Below are positions 1 to 9,494 of a stretch of DNA of 64,000 nt, one piece after another (within the stretch, counting starts at the first letter, position 1; each line of letters starts with the position of its first letter). The notes under the pieces were generated by a model that was given only the letters and a program-made list of their open reading frames with translations, had not been told where the DNA came from and did no database searches. A program made the translations under genes and the position numbers. The DNA comes from Demequina sp. TMPB413 (lineage in GTDB: Bacteria; Actinomycetota; Actinomycetes; Actinomycetales; Demequinaceae). The stretch lies in contig NZ_CP096184.1 of NCBI RefSeq assembly GCF_020447105.2, positions 2,356,001 to 2,420,000 on the forward strand, in the 5' to 3' direction.

Positions 1-347
1 AGCAGTTCGACGTCCTCCGACACGTCAACCTTGAAGATCCAGCCAGACTCGTAGGGCTCGTCATTGATGGCTGCCGGGGCATCGTTGAGTGCCTCGTTCA
101 CGGCGGTGACAGTGCCGCTCACTGGCGAGTACAACTCGCTCACCGCCTTGGAGGACTCGAGTTCGCCGCACACCTCGCCTGCGGTCACCTTGTCACCCAC
201 GGAGGGCAACTCAACAAACACGACGTCGCCAAGGGCTTTCGCGGCGTGCTCCGTGATGCCAACAGTCACGACGGAGCCGGGCTCGACGTCGCCTGACACC
301 CACTCGTGCTCGGCGGAGTACAGCAGGTCTGCGGGAACCGAGGACAT
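1..347 (-). CDS. gcvH: Glycine cleavage system H protein (3' end beyond window)
   Basis: Lipoyl carrier of the glycine cleavage complex; it shuttles the aminomethyl group from GcvP to GcvT and electrons to dihydrolipoyl dehydrogenase in the cytoplasm. The first 115 residues are present, starting at ATG with the Shine-Dalgarno AAAGG eight bases upstream. The lipoylation site is visible as [14 protein letters not shown], with the modified lysine at about residue 67, and the N-terminal AEHEWV and GDVVFVELP segments are typical of the family. Family length is about 125-130 residues, so only the last dozen or so residues lie off the left edge. It is the last gene of gcvP-gcvT-gcvH in transcription order, 40 bases after gcvT. 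Confidence 0.95.
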   Translation of the reverse strand, partial: MSSVPADLLYSAEHEWVSGDVEPGSVVTVGITEHAAKALGDVVFVELPSVGDKVTAGEVCGELESSKAVSELYSPVSGTVTAVNEALNDAPAAINDEPYESGWIFKVDVSEDVEL

Positions 348-387
348 GACAACAGCCTTTCGTCAAGGGAATGCGGGCGACGCCTCG

Positions 388-1590
388 CTACGAGGCCCGT
401 GAGTAGAACGGTAGCGCGCTCACGGTCATGGTTTCGCGTCGACCACGCACATCGATCTGGACAGCAGTGCCCACTGCCGACGCTGAGGGGTGCACCAGGG
501 CCATCGCAATGGGCGCCGACAGGGTAGGAGAAGGCGCTCCCGACGTCACAACCCCCACCTCGCGGTCGTCCATCATCACTGCGTAGCCGGGCCTTGCCGC
601 TCGCCGCGAGTCCCCAACGAGGCCCACCAACACCCTCGCATCGGCGGGGGCCAGCGCGGGATCGCTCGCCCACTCGTCGTGCCGTTGTTTGGCGGCAGCC
701 AGCGCCTTGCGCCCCACGAAATCCCCTCGTTCGACAGGTTCTTCGGTGAAGCCCACCGCGCCGTCGAGCCCTGGCCTCCTGAGCTCTCGTGCCGGAGCGG
801 TTTGCACGACCCAGCCGAGGCCCGCCGTGTACGGCGTGGTCGACCGCGTGAGTTCCTGTCCGTACAGCGGCATGCCTGCCTCGAGGCGCAGCGTGTCACG
901 GGCAGACAGGCCGCAAGGGATGAGGCCGAACGGAGAGCCAGTGGCGAGCGCGAGGCGCCACACCTCCACGGCATCTTGTGGCATGACAAAAAGTTCGAAA
1001 CCGTCTTCGCCCGTGTAACCAGTGCGCGCCACCATCGCGTGGATATCGCCGTGGAGCAGGACCGTGCACCACGTGTAGTTCTTGAGGGCGCGCACGTCCT
1101 CGGCGCCAAGCGCGCACATCTGGGTGACGATCTCCATGGCCCTCGGCCCTTGGACGGCCTGCAGCGACACCAGGTGGGTGACGTCCTCCACCACCGCTTC
1201 GAACGTGCTGCAACGCTCCCGCAGTTCGGAGACGACGACGCCGACGTTGGCGGCGTTGGCAACGATGATGAAGTGGTCCCAGTCTCGCCTGTACACGATC
1301 AGGTCGTCGATGATGCCCCCGTCAGGCATGCAAAGCATCGTGTACTTCGCTCGCCCGATCGCGAGACGGGCCATGCCCGACACGACCGCTTCGTCGAGTG
1401 CCGCAGCGGCCTCACCGCCACGCACAGCAACTTGACCCATGTGGCTAATGTCGAAGAGGCCAGCGGCTCTGCGGACTGCCTGGTGTTCGGCAACGTCTCC
1501 CGCGTATCGCACCGGCATCTCCCAGCCAGCAAACTCGATCATGCTCGCGCCGAGCGCGACGTGCTCGTGGTGCAGCGGAGAGCGGTTCAT
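388..1590 (-). CDS. gcvT: Glycine cleavage system T protein (aminomethyltransferase)
   Basis: Transfers the methylene carbon of the H-protein-bound aminomethyl group to tetrahydrofolate, releasing ammonia. The 400-residue protein shows the expected opening (SPLHHEHVALGASMIEFAGWEMPVRY), the folate-binding region beginning FDISHMGQ, and the GYTGEDGFELF and DTLRLEAGMPLYG segments characteristic of GcvT. It lies between gcvP (46 bases upstream) and gcvH (40 bases downstream). The ATG has no good Shine-Dalgarno, but a TACGCT box sits six bases upstream, so the gene may also be transcribed as a leaderless message in addition to read-through from gcvP. Confidence 0.96.
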   Translation of the reverse strand: MNRSPLHHEHVALGASMIEFAGWEMPVRYAGDVAEHQAVRRAAGLFDISHMGQVAVRGGEAAAALDEAVVSGMARLAIGRAKYTMLCMPDGGIIDDLIVYRRDWDHFIIVANAANVGVVVSELRERCSTFEAVVEDVTHLVSLQAVQGPRAMEIVTQMCALGAEDVRALKNYTWCTVLLHGDIHAMVARTGYTGEDGFELFVMPQDAVEVWRLALATGSPFGLIPCGLSARDTLRLEAGMPLYGQELTRSTTPYTAGLGWVVQTAPARELRRPGLDGAVGFTEEPVERGDFVGRKALAAAKQRHDEWASDPALAPADARVLVGLVGDSRRAARPGYAVMMDDREVGVVTSGAPSPTLSAPIAMALVHPSASAVGTAVQIDVRGRRETMTVSALPFYSRAS

Positions 1591-1596
1591 AGCGCC

Positions 1597-1602
1597 AGCG
1601 TA
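1597..1602 (-). promoter_or_regulatory. Candidate -10 box of a leaderless promoter for gcvT
   Basis: TACGCT (pattern TANNNT) on the minus strand lies six bases before the gcvT ATG, with no ribosome-binding sequence between. This is the geometry of an actinobacterial leaderless promoter with transcription starting at the start codon. No -35 box was identified. Confidence 0.4.
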
Positions 1603-1636
1603 GACGGCTCGGCACGCGTCATGGGCACCGCGAGAC

Positions 1637-4486
1637 CTAGTCTTCGAAGTGCTCTACTGGCGGGCACGTGCAGACCAGGTTGCGATCGCCGTACGCGTTG
1701 TCGATGCGCCTGACGGGCGAGAAGTACTTGTCGCGACGAAGGCCAGGAACAGGGAAGGCTGCCGTCTCGCGAGAGTAAGCGGCGACCCACTCGTCGGCCG
1801 CGAGCGCCTCCGCGGTATGCGGTGCATGCCTCAGCACAGAGTCGTCTGCGGAGACCTCGCCGCTTGCCACCGCATCGATCTCGCCCCGAATGGAAATCAT
1901 CGCATCGACAAAGCGATCAAGCTCGGTGAGGTCCTCCGATTCCGTCGGCTCAACCATGAGCGTCCCAGCGACCGGCCAGGACATCGTGGGAGCGTGAATC
2001 CCGTAGTCGATCAGTCGCTTTGCCACGTCCTCAGCGGTGACACCTGTGGTCTTCGTGAGCTCGCGCAGGTCAAGGATGCACTCGTGCGCCACGAGGCCGC
2101 CTGGTCCGCGGTACAACACGGGGAAGTACGGATCAAGCCTGACCGCCACGTAGTTGGCGGCGAGCACCGCCATCTGAGTGGTCTGCCTCAAGCCGTCCCC
2201 GCCCAGCATGGCGATGTAGGCCCAGGCGATGGGAAGGACCCCTGCCGAGCCATACGGCGCGGCGCTGACAGCCGCCCCTGCCCGTCGAAGGTCTCGCGGA
2301 CGCTGAATCGACTGGCGCACAGCCGGCAAGAACTCGACCAGGTGCTCCGCGACGGCAACCGGGCCGACGCCGGGGCCTCCGCCGCCGTGCGGGATGGCGA
2401 ACGTCTTGTGCAGGTTGAGGTGGGAAACGTCTCCGCCAAAGTGACCCGGCTTGGCGAGCCCCACGAGAGCATTGAGGTTGGCGCCATCGATATACACCTG
2501 GCCGCCGGCGTCGTGAACGGCAGCGCACACGTCTTTGACGTGCGGTTCGTAGACGCCGTGCGTCGACGGATAGGTGATCATGATGGCCGCGATCTTGGGA
2601 CTATTGGCGGTCAGTTTTGCCGTGAGGTCGGCCATGTCAATCTCGCCGTCGGCTGCGGTCCTCACCACGACCACGCGGAAGCCCGCCAGCACCGCAGAGG
2701 CGGCATTAGTACCGTGAGCCGAGTCGGGGATGAGGCAGATGTCTCGCTCAATCTCGCCGCGACTGAGGTGGAAGTTTCTGATCGCCAGCAACCCCGCGTA
2801 CTCCCCGCGCGAACCGGCGTTCGGTTGGACCGACACCGCCGCATAGCCGGTGATCTCGGCCAACCAGTCCTCGAGCTGCTCGATCATGTGCCGATACCCG
2901 GCGGTCTGGTTCGCTGGCGCGAAGGGGTGAATGTTCGCGAAACCTGGCCACAGAATCGGTTCCATCTCTGCGGCGGCGTTGAGTTTCATCGTGCACGAGC
3001 CGAGCGGAATCATGGTGCGATCAAGCGCAAGATCCCTGTCGGCAAGCCTGCGCATGTAGCGGGTAAGGGCCGCTTCTGATCGTTGCGCCGTGAACACGGG
3101 GTGGGTCAGGTACTCGGACGTGCGACGCATCCCGCGAGGAATCGCCACGCGAGGTGCCGTGTAGACGGGGTGGCGCTTGGTCGCGATGACCGCCTCGACG
3201 AGCTTGTCGAGCGTCTCCAACTCCGTCTTCTCATCGCAAGCAATCGCGACCCTGTCGTCATCCACCTTTCGGATGTTGATCCCCGCAGCTGCTGCACGGG
3301 CCACGACCGAATCGGCACCGTGAGGAACGCTCACGGTGATGGTGTCAAAGAAGGCCTCGTGCATTGGCTGGAAGCCGACGGCCGTCAGGGCGTCGTACAA
3401 CGTCACGGCTCGGGAGTGGACCTCCATCGCGATATCCCGCAAGCCGTCGGGCCCGTGGTAGACCGCGTACATCGACGCGACGACGGCGAGGAGCGCCTGC
3501 GCAGTGCAAATGTTGGAGGTCGCCTTGTCACGCCTGATGTGCTGCTCGCGTGTTTGCAGCGTCAGCCGGTATGCCGGGTTGCCAACCGCATCGACGGACA
3601 CGCCAACGAGGCGACCAGGCAGCTGGCGCTCAAGGCCTTCGCGGACGGCAATGAACGCCGCGTGAGGCCCGCCATAGAACAGCGGCACTCCGAAACGCTG
3701 GGCCGAGCCCACCGCGATGTCCGCTCCCATCTCTCCAGGGGGCGTCACGATGGTGAGTGACAAGATGTCGCAAGCGACGGTGACGAGTGCGCCTGCAGCG
3801 TGAGCGCGTTCGATGAGCGGTCGGAGATCCCGAAGGGCGCCCGACATTCCAGGGTTCTGAATCACCACCCCGGTCACGTCAGCGGCGGGCTTCCACTCCT
3901 CCGAGATGGTTTCGACCCTGACGTCGATTCCCAGCGCACTCGCTTGAGCCAGCGCGACCTCCAAGGTCTGTGGGAAGCACTCGGCGTCAAGGACGACGGC
4001 ACCGGTGTTCCCTCCGGCGCGCTGCATCATCAGCACCGCCTCGCCCACCGCCGTGGCCTCGTCGAGGAGTGAAGCGTTTGCGTACGGCAGCGCCGTGAGG
4101 TCGGACACCATCGTCTGGAAGTTGAGCATCGCCTCGAGGCGGCCCTGGGAAATCTCCGCTTGATACGGCGTGTAGGCGGTGTACCACGCAGGATTCGAGA
4201 GAATCCCCCGCCGAATGACCGCTGGAGTGACGGTGTCGTAATACCCCTGGCCGATCATCTGCACCGCTTGCACGTTGTCGTGCGCGAAACGCTCGAGAGC
4301 GGCGAGGGCCTCACCCTCGGTGAGCGCAGGCGGCAGCACGAGCACGTCGTCTTGGCGAATCGACTCGGGCACCGCTTCATCAATGAGCGCATCGAGCGAC
4401 GGGTAGCCGACCGCTTCAAGCATGCGGTGGACAGACTCGTCCTCTGGTCCAATGTGGCGGTCGGCGAAGGTTGTCACATCGCCCAT
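1637..4486 (-). CDS. gcvP: Glycine dehydrogenase (decarboxylating), P protein
   Basis: PLP-dependent decarboxylase of the glycine cleavage system; it removes CO2 from glycine and loads the aminomethyl group on the lipoyl arm of GcvH. At 949 residues it is the full single-chain form, with N-terminal and C-terminal halves fused. The PLP lysine lies in [18 protein letters not shown] at about residue 694, followed by the glycine-rich loop typical of the family. The N-terminus [17 protein letters not shown] is also canonical. It is the first gene of the gcv operon; the start has AGGA a few bases upstream. No glycine riboswitch is visible in the short (about 85-base) leader before the preceding terminator. 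Confidence 0.97.
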   Translation of the reverse strand: MGDVTTFADRHIGPEDESVHRMLEAVGYPSLDALIDEAVPESIRQDDVLVLPPALTEGEALAALERFAHDNVQAVQMIGQGYYDTVTPAVIRRGILSNPAWYTAYTPYQAEISQGRLEAMLNFQTMVSDLTALPYANASLLDEATAVGEAVLMMQRAGGNTGAVVLDAECFPQTLEVALAQASALGIDVRVETISEEWKPAADVTGVVIQNPGMSGALRDLRPLIERAHAAGALVTVACDILSLTIVTPPGEMGADIAVGSAQRFGVPLFYGGPHAAFIAVREGLERQLPGRLVGVSVDAVGNPAYRLTLQTREQHIRRDKATSNICTAQALLAVVASMYAVYHGPDGLRDIAMEVHSRAVTLYDALTAVGFQPMHEAFFDTITVSVPHGADSVVARAAAAGINIRKVDDDRVAIACDEKTELETLDKLVEAVIATKRHPVYTAPRVAIPRGMRRTSEYLTHPVFTAQRSEAALTRYMRRLADRDLALDRTMIPLGSCTMKLNAAAEMEPILWPGFANIHPFAPANQTAGYRHMIEQLEDWLAEITGYAAVSVQPNAGSRGEYAGLLAIRNFHLSRGEIERDICLIPDSAHGTNAASAVLAGFRVVVVRTAADGEIDMADLTAKLTANSPKIAAIMITYPSTHGVYEPHVKDVCAAVHDAGGQVYIDGANLNALVGLAKPGHFGGDVSHLNLHKTFAIPHGGGGPGVGPVAVAEHLVEFLPAVRQSIQRPRDLRRAGAAVSAAPYGSAGVLPIAWAYIAMLGGDGLRQTTQMAVLAANYVAVRLDPYFPVLYRGPGGLVAHECILDLRELTKTTGVTAEDVAKRLIDYGIHAPTMSWPVAGTLMVEPTESEDLTELDRFVDAMISIRGEIDAVASGEVSADDSVLRHAPHTAEALAADEWVAAYSRETAAFPVPGLRRDKYFSPVRRIDNAYGDRNLVCTCPPVEHFED

Positions 4487-4571
4487 TCTGTCCTACTGGC
4501 GCGAGTGGCGATAGGTGACTGCCCGCGCGGCGCTCAGAAGACAACTACCCGGCAACGGCGGCGGGCGCAAC

Positions 4572-4605
4572 AACGGCGCCCCTCCCTGTAGGGAAGGGCG
4601 CCGTT
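4572..4605 (-). terminator. Strong hairpin terminator after the DUF1508 gene
   Basis: A 15-bp stem (one G-U pair) with loop TGTA, arms 4572-4586 and 4591-4605, begins 11 bases after the stop codon of the DUF1508 gene. It separates that gene from gcvP. The U-tract is poor, as usual in high-GC actinobacteria. Confidence 0.75.
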
Positions 4606-4615
4606 GGGTGGAAAC

Positions 4616-4789
4616 CTAAGAGTTGTCGACCGTCTGGGCGCCGAGGGCGTCCGACTTGATGCGGTCGATGGCGCTGACCGCTGAGGCCTTTGCCTTGTAG
4701 CCCTCGCTTGAGGCAAGAGTGTTGCCGTTCGAGGCCTTGATACGAAAGCGGAACTCGCCCGCTTTGTCCTTATAGATTTCGAAGTGCAC
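4616..4789 (-). CDS. DUF1508 (YegP-type) small protein
   Basis: A 57-residue protein made of a single DUF1508/YegP repeat: MHFEIYKDKAGEFRFRIKAS, then NGNTLASSEGY and a helical AVSAIDRIKSDA segment. The family is widespread, small and cytoplasmic; its function is unknown. I chose the GTG at 4789 rather than the ATG at 4807 because AAAGGAG lies seven bases before the GTG and inside the longer reading frame, and because family members begin at this point. A TAGGAT box at 4832-4837 may be its -10. It is a single-gene unit closed by the hairpin at 4572-4605. Confidence 0.85.
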   Translation of the reverse strand: MHFEIYKDKAGEFRFRIKASNGNTLASSEGYKAKASAVSAIDRIKSDALGAQTVDNS

Positions 4790-4867
4790 TCCAGTGCTCC
4801 TTTGCATCCGGTGTGGTGCCTTGCAGGAGCCATCCTAGGAGCGAAAGTCGCCGTTGACCAGGGGTTT

Positions 4868-4904
4868 CCCGATGCCCGGGCCACCACGTGACCCGAGCAC
4901 CGGG
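4868..4904 (-). terminator. Hairpin terminator after the nucleotidase gene
   Basis: Arms 4868-4880 and 4892-4904 pair over 13 bp with two G-U wobbles and an 11-base loop, about 25 bases after the stop codon of the minus-strand nucleotidase gene. Confidence 0.6.
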
Positions 4905-4929
4905 AGTGCCGCTGGAGTGTCGAGCAGCG

Positions 4930-7119
4930 CTAGCGGCCGAAGCCGAAGCCGAAGAAGCCGCCGAACCACACGGGGAAGCGCCAGTTCCAGCCACCGCCTG
5001 GGTAGTACGGGGTGAACCCGTTGCCCCAGCCGTGACCGAACCAGTGGCCCCAGCCGTGACCGTTGCCGTGGCCTCCGCCATGACCGTTGCCATTGCCGGG
5101 TCCATGACCATTGCCTGGGTTGGACTTCTTCTCGACGGTGACGTCGAACGTCACGACCGTCCCGGTCGTGTCGCCGGTGATCGTGAGCGTCGTGTCGCCC
5201 TTGACCGACTTCGGCACCGTGAAGGCAACCGATGCCGTGCCGTGCTCGTCGTACACGTCGGTAGGCAACTCGTTTGTCACGTCGAAGGTGCCAACCGTCT
5301 TGCCACCGAGCGCGACGGTGACCGTCTGGTCAACAGGGTCCGTCGGGCCAGTCATCATCAAGGAGCTGAGGTCGAAGGTGACCTCGTCTCCTTGAGTGAA
5401 GGTGAGGTCCTCGAGGCCGCTCACGCCGACCGCGTGCTGGCTGAAGTCGGCGGGAAGTACGCCGTTCGCCTCGAGGTACTCCACTTGGGCCGTCAGGTCA
5501 ACGCGGCCAGAGTCGGCGCGGTTGGTGCCCTCCGCCAAGGTGGCGAAGTTGTCGCCGCCCGCTGCCAAGAAGGAGTTGACCACGACCTTCACCACCTGGT
5601 CATCGGCAATCGGCTCGCCGTCGAGGCGCATCTCCAGGATGCGACTACCTGCCGCAGCAGCCGGGTCATAGGTATACGTGAAACCGGTGGACGTTCCCAA
5701 CCTCAAGAACGGCCGCGATGATCCCTCTGGCTGCCACTGCTCCTCAAGCACCTGGGCGAGCTGCGCACCCGTCAGGTCCATCGTCACCAAGGTGTTGGCA
5801 AAGGGCTGGACGGAGGCCGCCTGAGCGAAGGTGATATCCGAGGGGTACAGCGCAGGGTCGCCCGCAGCTGTCCCCAGCATGTCGGCTCGCAAGCCACCGG
5901 GATTCATGAGCGCAATCTGCGCCCCCAATTCCTCGGTAGCCCACAACTGAATGTTTGCCACGGCATTGCCGAGCGTCGATTCGCCGCCGCGAGACGAGCC
6001 AGGCGCGCCGGTGGCCGTGCGTGCCCTGTACAAGGGCTCTTCGATCTGCCCCAGTACCACCGAGCCAAGAACGTCGGCCTCGGCCACTGCGTCGTCGACA
6101 ATCGCCTGCACCTCCGCGTTGGTAGGGAAGGCCTCGTACAGATCGATCACGCTCGTGTCGAGACCTGTGACGTTGCCGTCGGCGTCGACCGTGAAGAGCA
6201 ACTTGTTGAGCGCCATCCCATACTGCCCAGCGGAGACGACGGGGCGCTCCGTGACCGCGCGGCCCTCTGCGGCCCATTCGGCAACCGGCACGCGGTGGTC
6301 GTAGGCAAGGTGCGTGTGACCGGAGATCACGGCGTCGATGTCAGGAGACAGGTTGGTGATCATCTCGCCGAAGTCGTTCGACGGGTCGACGGCATCGGCG
6401 TACGCCGTGGTGGGCGCGCCTTCGTGGACCAAGAGCACGATCAGGTCTGCGCCTGCAGCGACGAGCGCGTCAGCAGACCTGTTGGCCGCGACGTACTCCT
6501 TCTCGAAGGCAAGTTCGGCCACCCCGTCCGGCGAGACCAGTGATGGCGTCTCGTCCGTGACGGCACCGATGAAGCCCACCTCGACGTCTCCGTAGCTGAC
6601 CGTCCAGGTCTCAGGAAGCGCCGGGTCTCCGGTGTCGACGTAGCGGACGTTCGCTCCGAGGTACTGCCAGGTCGCGCCCCCATAGGGGTTGGTCGCTGGG
6701 TCGTACGGTGCCATGACGCGCTCGGTCAGGTCGGCAAAGCCCTTGTCAAACTCGTGGTTGCCGACGGCCGATACGTCGAGACCCATGGCATTCAGGGCGT
6801 CGATGGTGGGCTTGTCGTCTGCAACGAAGCTCTCGAAGGTTGAGGCGCCGATCAGATCGCCAGCAGCCGCGAAAACGGTGTTGGGGTATTCCGTCTCGAG
6901 CTGATCGACGGCGCCCGCGAGAACGGCCGCGCCGGCGTTCCCAGAAAACGAGTCGGGCAGGATGCGCCCGTGGAAGTCGTTGATGCCCAGAATCTGCACC
7001 GTCGTGGGGTCCGGTTCTTCGACGACGGCGCCCGCTGGCGTCGCCGTGAAGCTCAACGCCACGGCGAGCGCCGCGACGATGACGATCGCTCTCCGTTGAG
7101 CAGTCATGATTGAGGTCAC
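4930..7119 (-). CDS. Secreted 5'-nucleotidase / bifunctional metallophosphatase, UshA-like
   Basis: Extracellular metallophosphoesterase hydrolysing nucleotides (and possibly UDP-sugars or cyclic nucleotides). A Sec signal (RRAIVIVAALAVALSFTATPAGA) leads into the calcineurin-like domain with ILGINDFHGRI, AAGDLIGAS, AVGNHEFDKG and ISGHTHLAYDH metal-binding motifs, followed by the 5'-nucleotidase C-terminal substrate domain (NPGGLRADM, VVVNSFLAAGGDNF). A bacterial Ig-like segment follows, and the last 60 residues or so are a very unusual Gly/His/Asn/Trp/Phe-rich tail. The GTG at 7119 is preferred over the in-frame ATG at 7137 because GAAAGGG sits properly spaced before it. Single-gene unit; hairpin downstream at 4868-4904. 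Confidence 0.92.
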   Translation of the reverse strand: MTSIMTAQRRAIVIVAALAVALSFTATPAGAVVEEPDPTTVQILGINDFHGRILPDSFSGNAGAAVLAGAVDQLETEYPNTVFAAAGDLIGASTFESFVADDKPTIDALNAMGLDVSAVGNHEFDKGFADLTERVMAPYDPATNPYGGATWQYLGANVRYVDTGDPALPETWTVSYGDVEVGFIGAVTDETPSLVSPDGVAELAFEKEYVAANRSADALVAAGADLIVLLVHEGAPTTAYADAVDPSNDFGEMITNLSPDIDAVISGHTHLAYDHRVPVAEWAAEGRAVTERPVVSAGQYGMALNKLLFTVDADGNVTGLDTSVIDLYEAFPTNAEVQAIVDDAVAEADVLGSVVLGQIEEPLYRARTATGAPGSSRGGESTLGNAVANIQLWATEELGAQIALMNPGGLRADMLGTAAGDPALYPSDITFAQAASVQPFANTLVTMDLTGAQLAQVLEEQWQPEGSSRPFLRLGTSTGFTYTYDPAAAAGSRILEMRLDGEPIADDQVVKVVVNSFLAAGGDNFATLAEGTNRADSGRVDLTAQVEYLEANGVLPADFSQHAVGVSGLEDLTFTQGDEVTFDLSSLMMTGPTDPVDQTVTVALGGKTVGTFDVTNELPTDVYDEHGTASVAFTVPKSVKGDTTLTITGDTTGTVVTFDVTVEKKSNPGNGHGPGNGNGHGGGHGNGHGWGHWFGHGWGNGFTPYYPGGGWNWRFPVWFGGFFGFGFGR

Positions 7120-7311
7120 GTGAGTACCCTTTCGCATGGTTTACGGGTTATGGGGTTTTCGCGCAGGTTGTGCGTACTGTTGACCGTAGCCCGGTCGCCC
7201 GCTTTGTGCCACGGGAAGCGCGATCAGTCACCGAATGCTCACCGCCGTGTCATTGGCCCGACACCTGGCCCGACACCTGGCGCGTCGCCAACGCCGACGC
7301 AGCGGGCCGAC

Positions 7312-7317
7312 TACCGT
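7312..7317 (+). promoter_or_regulatory. Candidate -10 box of a leaderless promoter
   Basis: TACCGT (TANNNT) lies six bases before the ATG at 7324, which has no Shine-Dalgarno. The rest of the 7138-7311 gap holds nothing recognisable except a short direct repeat of GACACCTGGC at about 7259-7280. Confidence 0.4.
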
Positions 7318-7323
7318 TCAGGC

Positions 7324-7584
7324 ATGGAAACCTTGGTGGCGGTGGCGCTAGGCGCCATCTCGGGGTGCGGGGCGGCCAAGGTTCACCGCCTTGTTGACGG
7401 CGGCTGGCTCCTCAACCTGGTTGCGGGTGCGCTCGGCGGCTACCTGGGCAAGTCGCTGTGGGCGGAAGACCTCGCCCCCACGCTTGCCGACAGCGCCCTG
7501 GCAGCGGCGGCCGTCGCAGGCACCTTCGGCGGCATTGCGCTTGCCCTCGCGGCCGGCCTCACGCGGCGCCTGATCGGGCGCTGA
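7324..7584 (+). CDS. Small two-helix membrane protein of unknown function
   Basis: An 86-residue hydrophobic protein: METLVAVALGAISGCGAAKV, then WLLNLVAGALGGYLGKSLW, a short acidic loop, and a second Ala/Gly-rich helix (AAAAVAGTFGGIALALAAGLTRRL). Glycine-rich helices of this kind occur in small GlsB/YeaQ-like membrane proteins, but I see no diagnostic family motif, so no function is assigned. The longer frame opening at 7120 is rejected because its first 68 codons look non-coding and the ATG at 7324 has a leaderless -10 box six bases upstream. It stands alone between the nucleotidase and the glycan genes. Confidence 0.6.
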   Translation: METLVAVALGAISGCGAAKVHRLVDGGWLLNLVAGALGGYLGKSLWAEDLAPTLADSALAAAAVAGTFGGIALALAAGLTRRLIGR

Positions 7585-7643
7585 ACCCCCGACACGCCCA
7601 TCGGCGTGCGCTCGACTACCCTGGTAGCCGGAGAAAGGCCGCC

Positions 7644-8651
7644 GTGAAACTCATCGTACAAATCCCTTGCCTCAATGAAGAGGCGACGCTCGCTTCAGTG
7701 CTGAGCACCATTCCGCGCACGCTGCCAGGCATCGACGAGCTCGAGATCTTAGTTATTGACGACGGCTCTGACGACCGCACCGTGGAGGTCGCACGCGAGA
7801 ACGACGTCCACCACATCATTTCGCACACCCGCCGCATGGGGCTGGCACGGTCCTTCCGAGACGGTGTCGACTATGCCCTGTCCCACGGCGCGGACATCGT
7901 GGTCAACACGGATGGCGACAACCAGTATCCGCAAGAGCGCATCGGCGACCTGGTCCAACCCATCCTGGACGGCACCGCCGACATCGTGATCGGCGACCGC
8001 CAGACGCACACCATCAGCCACTTCTCGCTGTTCAAGAAGACGATGCAGCGTTTCGGCTCGTGGGTGGTCAATCAGGCCGCCGGCACTGAGTTGCCCGACG
8101 CTGCTTCCGGTTTCCGCGCGTACTCGCGCTACTCGTTGTACAAGCTCAACGTGGTGACGCAGTTCAGTTACACGATGGAGACCATCATCCAGGCCGGGAA
8201 CAAGAGCCTGGCGATCACGTCTGTCGAGATCGACACGAACGCCAAGACGCGGGAGTCGCGCCTGTTCTCCAACATGTTCGAGCACATGCTGCGCTCCGGC
8301 CAGGCGATCCTGCGCTCGTACATCATGTTCAAGCCATGGGCGGTCTTCGCGGGTCTCACCTTGCTGTTCGGGCTGCTCGGCTTGATCCCGTTCGTGCGCT
8401 ACGCGATCCTGCTGAGCCAAGGAGACCAGGGCAACCACTTCCAGTCGCTCATCCTTGGCACGCTACTGATCATCGGCGCTGGCCTCTCGCTCGCACTCGG
8501 CGTCTTGTCCGACCTGGCCAAGACCAACCGCATTCTTGGCGAGGATCAGCTATACCGGCTCAAGGAGCAGCAGTACGGTCCTGCTCAGCCCGCCGCCACC
8601 GCCGCGCGAGCACTCCGCCCGCAAGACCAACGGCGTCGGCAAGCGTCATAG
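7644..8651 (+). CDS. GT2 family glycosyltransferase (polyprenol-phosphate type)
   Basis: A 335-residue GT-A fold enzyme likely transferring a sugar from a nucleotide donor to a polyprenyl phosphate at the inner face of the membrane, as in DPM1/GtrB relatives. Visible motifs are IVQIPCLNEEATLASVL, the DDGSDDRT donor-binding motif, and DIVVNTDGDNQYP carrying the DxD metal site. Two C-terminal membrane helices lie in the region WAVFAGLTLLFGLLGLIPF and ILGTLLIIGAGLSLALGVL. The GTG start has GAGAAAGG upstream. It opens the envelope-glycan block. Its last 92 bases overlap the convergent gene at 8560. Confidence 0.88.
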   Translation: MKLIVQIPCLNEEATLASVLSTIPRTLPGIDELEILVIDDGSDDRTVEVARENDVHHIISHTRRMGLARSFRDGVDYALSHGADIVVNTDGDNQYPQERIGDLVQPILDGTADIVIGDRQTHTISHFSLFKKTMQRFGSWVVNQAAGTELPDAASGFRAYSRYSLYKLNVVTQFSYTMETIIQAGNKSLAITSVEIDTNAKTRESRLFSNMFEHMLRSGQAILRSYIMFKPWAVFAGLTLLFGLLGLIPFVRYAILLSQGDQGNHFQSLILGTLLIIGAGLSLALGVLSDLAKTNRILGEDQLYRLKEQQYGPAQPAATAARALRPQDQRRRQAS

Positions 8652-9483
8652 CGAAACGGCTGAGGAGCGCGAGAGCGAGCGCCTCAGGCTCGGTCGCGAC
8701 GGCGCCGAGCAGCACCACGAGCGCCCCTTCTCGCACGACCAAGCCCGCCGGCGCAAACACCGCCAAGAACCCCACGAGCCACGCGAGCGCGAAGGCGCCG
8801 GTAGCGAGCGGCCAGAGCGCCTCATTGTCGGCAGTCAAGGCGTCGAGCAAGATCCAGGCTTGCACGCCGAGCGCGACCCAGTTGCCGACGGACCATGCGG
8901 CCGACGCGAGCAGGGCCTTGGTGCCGATGCTCGGCGGGGCGGCGTCCCGGCGGAGCACCTTGAGAGCAAGACCGAGCGCACGAGTCAGCACGGCCGGCAC
9001 CAGCAGTGCCGCAAGCGCGGCAACGAGGACGAGCGCCCACCAGTAGTCCGCGACCGCGCCAGGCGCCCACCACACGAGCCCCGCGGCGCCCACAACGCCG
9101 GCAGTGACGACGCCGACGGCCATCGCGACCAGCGATCCCGTCATTGCCCGCGCCCGCGACACCCCATGGGCACGCGCGAATTCGGCCTGCGCCAGCACCG
9201 GCCACACGGCGCCGGGGACGTACTTGCCGGCCTGCGATACCAAGAAGACAGCGGCCGTCTCAGGCCATGCGGCCTCAAGCCCGACGGACCTCATGACAGC
9301 GCGCCACGACATGGTGTTGAATCCGAGCGCGGCCACGGCGGCGAGAGTCGCGAGCGCGAGCGGCCGCCATCCCATCTGGGCCACAGCCGACGAGACGTCC
9401 GACCATTGGGACGTCACAGCCCAAGCCAGCAGCGCGACGGCGATTGCGAACAGAACCCAGCGCAGGAGGGATCCGCGATTCAC
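8560..9483 (-). CDS. LPG synthase-like (UPF0104) integral membrane protein, possible flippase
   Basis: About 308 residues with seven or eight hydrophobic helices, resembling the lysylphosphatidylglycerol-synthase transmembrane/UPF0104 family often encoded beside glycosyltransferases and thought to move or modify lipid-linked substrates. The segment LVSQAGKYVPGAVWPVLAQAEFARAHGVSRARA is the typical conserved KYxPG loop of that family. The GTG at 9483 is chosen because GTGAGGA lies eight bases before it and it leaves an 11-base gap after the upstream epimerase; an in-frame GTG at 9519 would overlap that gene. The C-terminus overlaps the convergent GT2 tail. Confidence 0.78.
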   Translation of the reverse strand: MNRGSLLRWVLFAIAVALLAWAVTSQWSDVSSAVAQMGWRPLALATLAAVAALGFNTMSWRAVMRSVGLEAAWPETAAVFLVSQAGKYVPGAVWPVLAQAEFARAHGVSRARAMTGSLVAMAVGVVTAGVVGAAGLVWWAPGAVADYWWALVLVAALAALLVPAVLTRALGLALKVLRRDAAPPSIGTKALLASAAWSVGNWVALGVQAWILLDALTADNEALWPLATGAFALAWLVGFLAVFAPAGLVVREGALVVLLGAVATEPEALALALLSRFAMTLADAVGLAGGVLARRWRRAEQDRTAAP

Positions 9484-9494
9484 GAGCACGGTCC

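Noticed and set aside
490..1713. 407-codon open frame on the plus strand over gcvT
   Set aside because: Antisense shadow of gcvT; Arg/His-rich translation with no family motif, while gcvT on the other strand is unmistakable.
1649..3079. 476-codon open frame opposite gcvP
   Set aside because: High-GC antisense shadow; gcvP motifs cover the region.
4487..4571. Glycine riboswitch upstream of gcvP
   Set aside because: The leader between the hairpin and gcvP is under 90 bases and shows no glycine-aptamer consensus.
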